This document shows positions 61,467 to 64,000 of a stretch of DNA of 64,000 nucleotides, piece by piece. The first letter of the stretch is position 1. Every line of letters begins with the position of its first letter. The notes under the pieces were generated by a model that was not told the DNA's origin, did not search any database, and saw nothing but the letters and a program-made list of their open reading frames with translations. The position numbers and the translations under genes are program-made. Source of the stretch: Burkholderiaceae bacterium (lineage in GTDB: Bacteria; Pseudomonadota; Gammaproteobacteria; Burkholderiales; Burkholderiaceae_F); the NCBI GenBank assembly GCA_022843955.1, contig JALHMQ010000003.1:1-64000 (forward strand). The letters are read 5' to 3'.

Positions 61467-64000
61467 ATGAGTGAGCAGCCTCCGCAGCCTCCCCAGGCGA
61501 CGACCCGGCGATCCTTGCCTCTGCGCGTCTTTCTGCGACAGCTGATCTGGCTGTGCATGCTGCCGCTGGTTGCACTGGCCGTGTACCTGGCCATCATCAG
61601 CCTGCGCGAGATGCGCGATGCGAGCCACCAGGCGGGTGCCCGCCTGTCCACCAATATCGCTGCCGCGGTCGATCGCAGCCTGCAGGCCCGCATCGATGCA
61701 CTCGGTGTGCTGGCCCAGTCGCCACTGCTCGAACGGACAGGCGGGCTGTCGGATTTCCATGCTCAGGCTCAGGCGTTCAAGCGGGTCTTCCAAAGCGACC
61801 TGATCCTGGCTGACCGCGATGGCCGCATGCTGCTGCATTCGGATCGGGACCTGGGCAGTGACCTGCCGATGCTGCCGCGTCCGCAAGGCGTTTCAGCTGC
61901 AACCAAGGTCCTCGAGACTGGCCGACCCGCCGTCGGCGATGCGTTCCTGGGGCCGGTGATCAACGAGAAGCTGGTTGCGATCGTGGTTCCAGTGCGCACG
62001 GCCGGCCAAGTGAGTGGATTGCTGCTTTCTCCCGTGCGCGTCAGCGCGTTCCACGAGGTCATCGCGCGGCTGGAAGTGCCGGCCGGCTGGACTGTGGTCG
62101 TCTTCGACAGCCGCGGAGAGGTGATCGCTCGGCGACCTGACACCGGGCCGGCCCCACAAGCCGATCACACGACCGAGGGCAGTGTTCGGCAGACCGTGGC
62201 ATCGGACATCTCGTCTTGGTCGGTCGTGGTCGAAGCACCTGACGCGGTCCACATGACGCCGGTGTGGATCACGGCTGCAGTGCTGGCGCTGGTGATCCTC
62301 GCTGCCACATTGACCGGATTGTTCGCCGGCACCGTGGCCAGCCGGCGCCTGGGGCGGTCGGTGGCATCGCTCGCCCAGGCCGGCGCCGCGCAGGCGCCGG
62401 GTACCGACATCGCCGAGGTCGACGCGGTGCGCCACCTTCTGAACGCCACTGCCAGCGAGCGCGAAGCTGCAATCGGCTCCCTGCGGCGTAGCGAGGCCAC
62501 GTTCCGCGCGATTTTCGAAGGCCTATCCGACGCGGTCATCCTGGCGGACTCGCAACGGCGCATCCAGCTCGTCAACCCGGCCTTCACCGCGTGCTTCGGC
62601 TATGTCGCCGACGAGGTGATCGGCCGCTCCACCGAGTTCTTGTACGCCGATCCGCAGGACTTTGCGCGACTCGGACAGACGCACTTTTCTCCGAGCGCGC
62701 AAGGCAGCGGTTCCTTTGAGTTGCGCTACCGGCGCAAGGACGGCACCGAGGTCTGGTGCGAGTCCGTCGGCCTGCGTGTGGTCGGCAGCGACGGCGTCCT
62801 GCTCGGGCTGTTCGGCGTGCATCGCGACATCACCGTACGCAAGCGCGCGGAGGAGAACCTGCGCCGGTCGCAGGCGCAGATGGCGGCGTTCATCGAACAG
62901 GCGCCGCACCGCATCGCCATGCTGGATCGGGACATGACGTTCCTGGCGGCAAGCCGGTTGTGGCTGCAGGAGTACGGCAACGGCCTGGCGGACCTGACCG
63001 GGCTGAGCCACTACGAAGTCAATCCCGATCTGCCGATGCACTGGCGCGCCGCGCATCAGCAGGCGCTGGCCGGCGTGCCGGTCCACGGTGAAGGCGAGCG
63101 ATGGGACCGGGACGACGGCAGCGAGCACTGGTCGCGCTGGACCGTGGTGCCCTGGACCGACGACCACGGTGCGATCGGCGGCATCATCGTCTCGACGGAC
63201 AACATCACCGAGCAGCGGCGCGCCCGCGCACTCAAGGTGACCAACGACACGGTGTTCCAGACCAGCCCGATCGGCATCGCGATCAGCACGCCGCTCGAAG
63301 GCCGCTTCGTCGAGGTGAACCAGGCGCTGCTGTCGCTGCTCGGCTACCGCCGTGAGGAGATGATCGGGCGCACCGGTGGCGAGTTGGCGCTCTGGGTCGA
63401 CGCCGACGCGCGCGAGGTGGCGCTGCAACGGCTTGCCGCCACCGGCCTGGTGCAGGGCATGGAGGTGCGCTACCGGCGCAAGTCGGGCGAGGTCATCGAC
63501 GTCTCGTTCACCAGCTGCAAGGTGGACATCGACGGCTCGCCGCAATTCGTCAGCATGGCGGCCGACATCTCGCTGCAGAAGCAGGCGCGGCGCGCGCTGC
63601 TGCAGCAGCAGGAGCACCTGGAGGCGCTGGTCGAGCGCCGCACCGCGGAGCTGGAAGCGGCCAATGCGTCGCTCGCCCAGCGCGCGGCGGCGATCGAAGA
63701 CCTGTACGACCGCGCGCCTTGCGGCTACTTCTCGCTCGATCCGGCGGGCCGGATCGTGGCGGTCAACGCCACCCTCGTGCACCTGCTCGGCTACTCGCGC
63801 GAAGAACTGATCGGCCGGGCGCTGGCGAACTTCCTGACCGAGTCGTGCCGGGCGCAGCAGGACGAGAAAATGCAGCTGCTCGCCATTACGGGCGGACTGA
63901 CCGACGTCGAATGCGACTTCATCCGGCGCGACGGCAGCACGCTGCCGGCGCGGGTGTCGGCCCGCCGCGTGAGCGATGCGGGTGGACGCTTCGTCAGCAC
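61467..64000 (+). CDS. Multi-PAS membrane sensor protein, partial (runs off the window)
   Basis: This frame begins at ATG 61467 and stays open to the last base, so only the first ~845 residues are seen. It has a first helix (LIWLCMLPLVALAVYLAIIS, residues ~27-46), a periplasmic Cache-like sensor to about residue 263, a second helix (TAAVLALVILAATLTGLFAG), and then PAS domains starting near residues 342 (FRAIFEGLSDAVILAD), 471 (FIEQAPHRIAMLD), 594 (FQTSPIGIAIS) and 742 (LYDRAPCGYFSLD). A coiled coil at about 705-740 precedes the last PAS. The output domain is outside the window: histidine kinase or GGDEF/EAL are both possible. No strong ribosome binding site is seen. Confidence 0.85.
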   Translation, partial: MSEQPPQPPQATTRRSLPLRVFLRQLIWLCMLPLVALAVYLAIISLREMRDASHQAGARLSTNIAAAVDRSLQARIDALGVLAQSPLLERTGGLSDFHAQAQAFKRVFQSDLILADRDGRMLLHSDRDLGSDLPMLPRPQGVSAATKVLETGRPAVGDAFLGPVINEKLVAIVVPVRTAGQVSGLLLSPVRVSAFHEVIARLEVPAGWTVVVFDSRGEVIARRPDTGPAPQADHTTEGSVRQTVASDISSWSVVVEAPDAVHMTPVWITAAVLALVILAATLTGLFAGTVASRRLGRSVASLAQAGAAQAPGTDIAEVDAVRHLLNATASEREAAIGSLRRSEATFRAIFEGLSDAVILADSQRRIQLVNPAFTACFGYVADEVIGRSTEFLYADPQDFARLGQTHFSPSAQGSGSFELRYRRKDGTEVWCESVGLRVVGSDGVLLGLFGVHRDITVRKRAEENLRRSQAQMAAFIEQAPHRIAMLDRDMTFLAASRLWLQEYGNGLADLTGLSHYEVNPDLPMHWRAAHQQALAGVPVHGEGERWDRDDGSEHWSRWTVVPWTDDHGAIGGIIVSTDNITEQRRARALKVTNDTVFQTSPIGIAISTPLEGRFVEVNQALLSLLGYRREEMIGRTGGELALWVDADAREVALQRLAATGLVQGMEVRYRRKSGEVIDVSFTSCKVDIDGSPQFVSMAADISLQKQARRALLQQQEHLEALVERRTAELEAANASLAQRAAAIEDLYDRAPCGYFSLDPAGRIVAVNATLVHLLGYSREELIGRALANFLTESCRAQQDEKMQLLAITGGLTDVECDFIRRDGSTLPARVSARRVSDAGGRFVS

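Overview
The window is GC-rich, densely coding DNA that looks like a betaproteobacterial (Burkholderiales-type) chromosome. The evidence for this is: a type 4 Gram-negative porin, CaiB/BaiF CoA-transferase, BMP-type nucleoside ABC transporter, SenA/EgtB-type synthase, B12-dependent (class II) ribonucleotide reductase, URC-type uracil catabolism genes, a PEP-CTERM protein, and the queA-tgt-yajC-secD-secF order. No rRNA, tRNA, CRISPR array or complete insertion sequence was seen. Species cannot be fixed from sequence alone.

Layout. (1) 1-5640 is accessory in character: a HigB/HigA-like toxin-antitoxin pair, an orphan Imm33-type immunity protein, a DUF1161 protein with a C8 tract breaking its signal peptide frame, a CaiB/BaiF CoA-transferase and a small broken membrane protein. 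Between them lie four diverged copies of one intergenic repeat plus several inverted repeats. (2) 5641-13226: a DUF3047 lipoprotein, then a translationally coupled minus-strand trio (ATP-grasp ligase, SAM methyltransferase, LTA-synthase-like membrane hydrolase) divergent from a SenA/EgtB-type non-haem iron enzyme, a DUF2959 lipoprotein and a small membrane protein. (3) 13227-24669: a cyclase/NB-ARC/TPR signalling protein, a PEP-CTERM protein, an intein-containing NrdJ, a CysB-family regulator with two dehydrogenases, and a TonB-C lipoprotein coupled to a cytochrome b561. (4) 24666-36592: cytochrome b561, secF, secD, yajC, tgt, queA on the minus strand, then on the plus strand a BMP nucleoside transporter operon with a VOC protein inside it. 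(5) 36642-50147: three large secreted lipoproteins with beta-propeller-type repeats, a protein fusing a winged-helix DNA-binding domain to a Ser/Thr kinase, a transmembrane segment and TPR-like repeats, and several small exported or membrane proteins. (6) 50365-56663: an ECF sigma factor followed by two tandem Ser/Thr kinases with near-identical kinase halves and unrelated sensor halves. (7) 56876-61291: the URC1-URC4-upp uracil catabolic operon and a porin. (8) 61467 to the window end: a multi-PAS membrane sensor, cut off by the edge.

How the genes work together. The window is notable for signalling: four multi-domain one-protein regulators, an ECF sigma factor, and exported propeller lipoproteins that could be their clients or signals. 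Housekeeping modules are the Sec accessory complex, queuosine tRNA modification, deoxyribonucleotide synthesis and uracil breakdown. The parts I judge least explained are the ATP-grasp/methyltransferase/hydrolase operon facing SenA, the ECF plus twin-kinase module with swapped sensors, the winged-helix/kinase fusion, and the repeat-punctuated left end.
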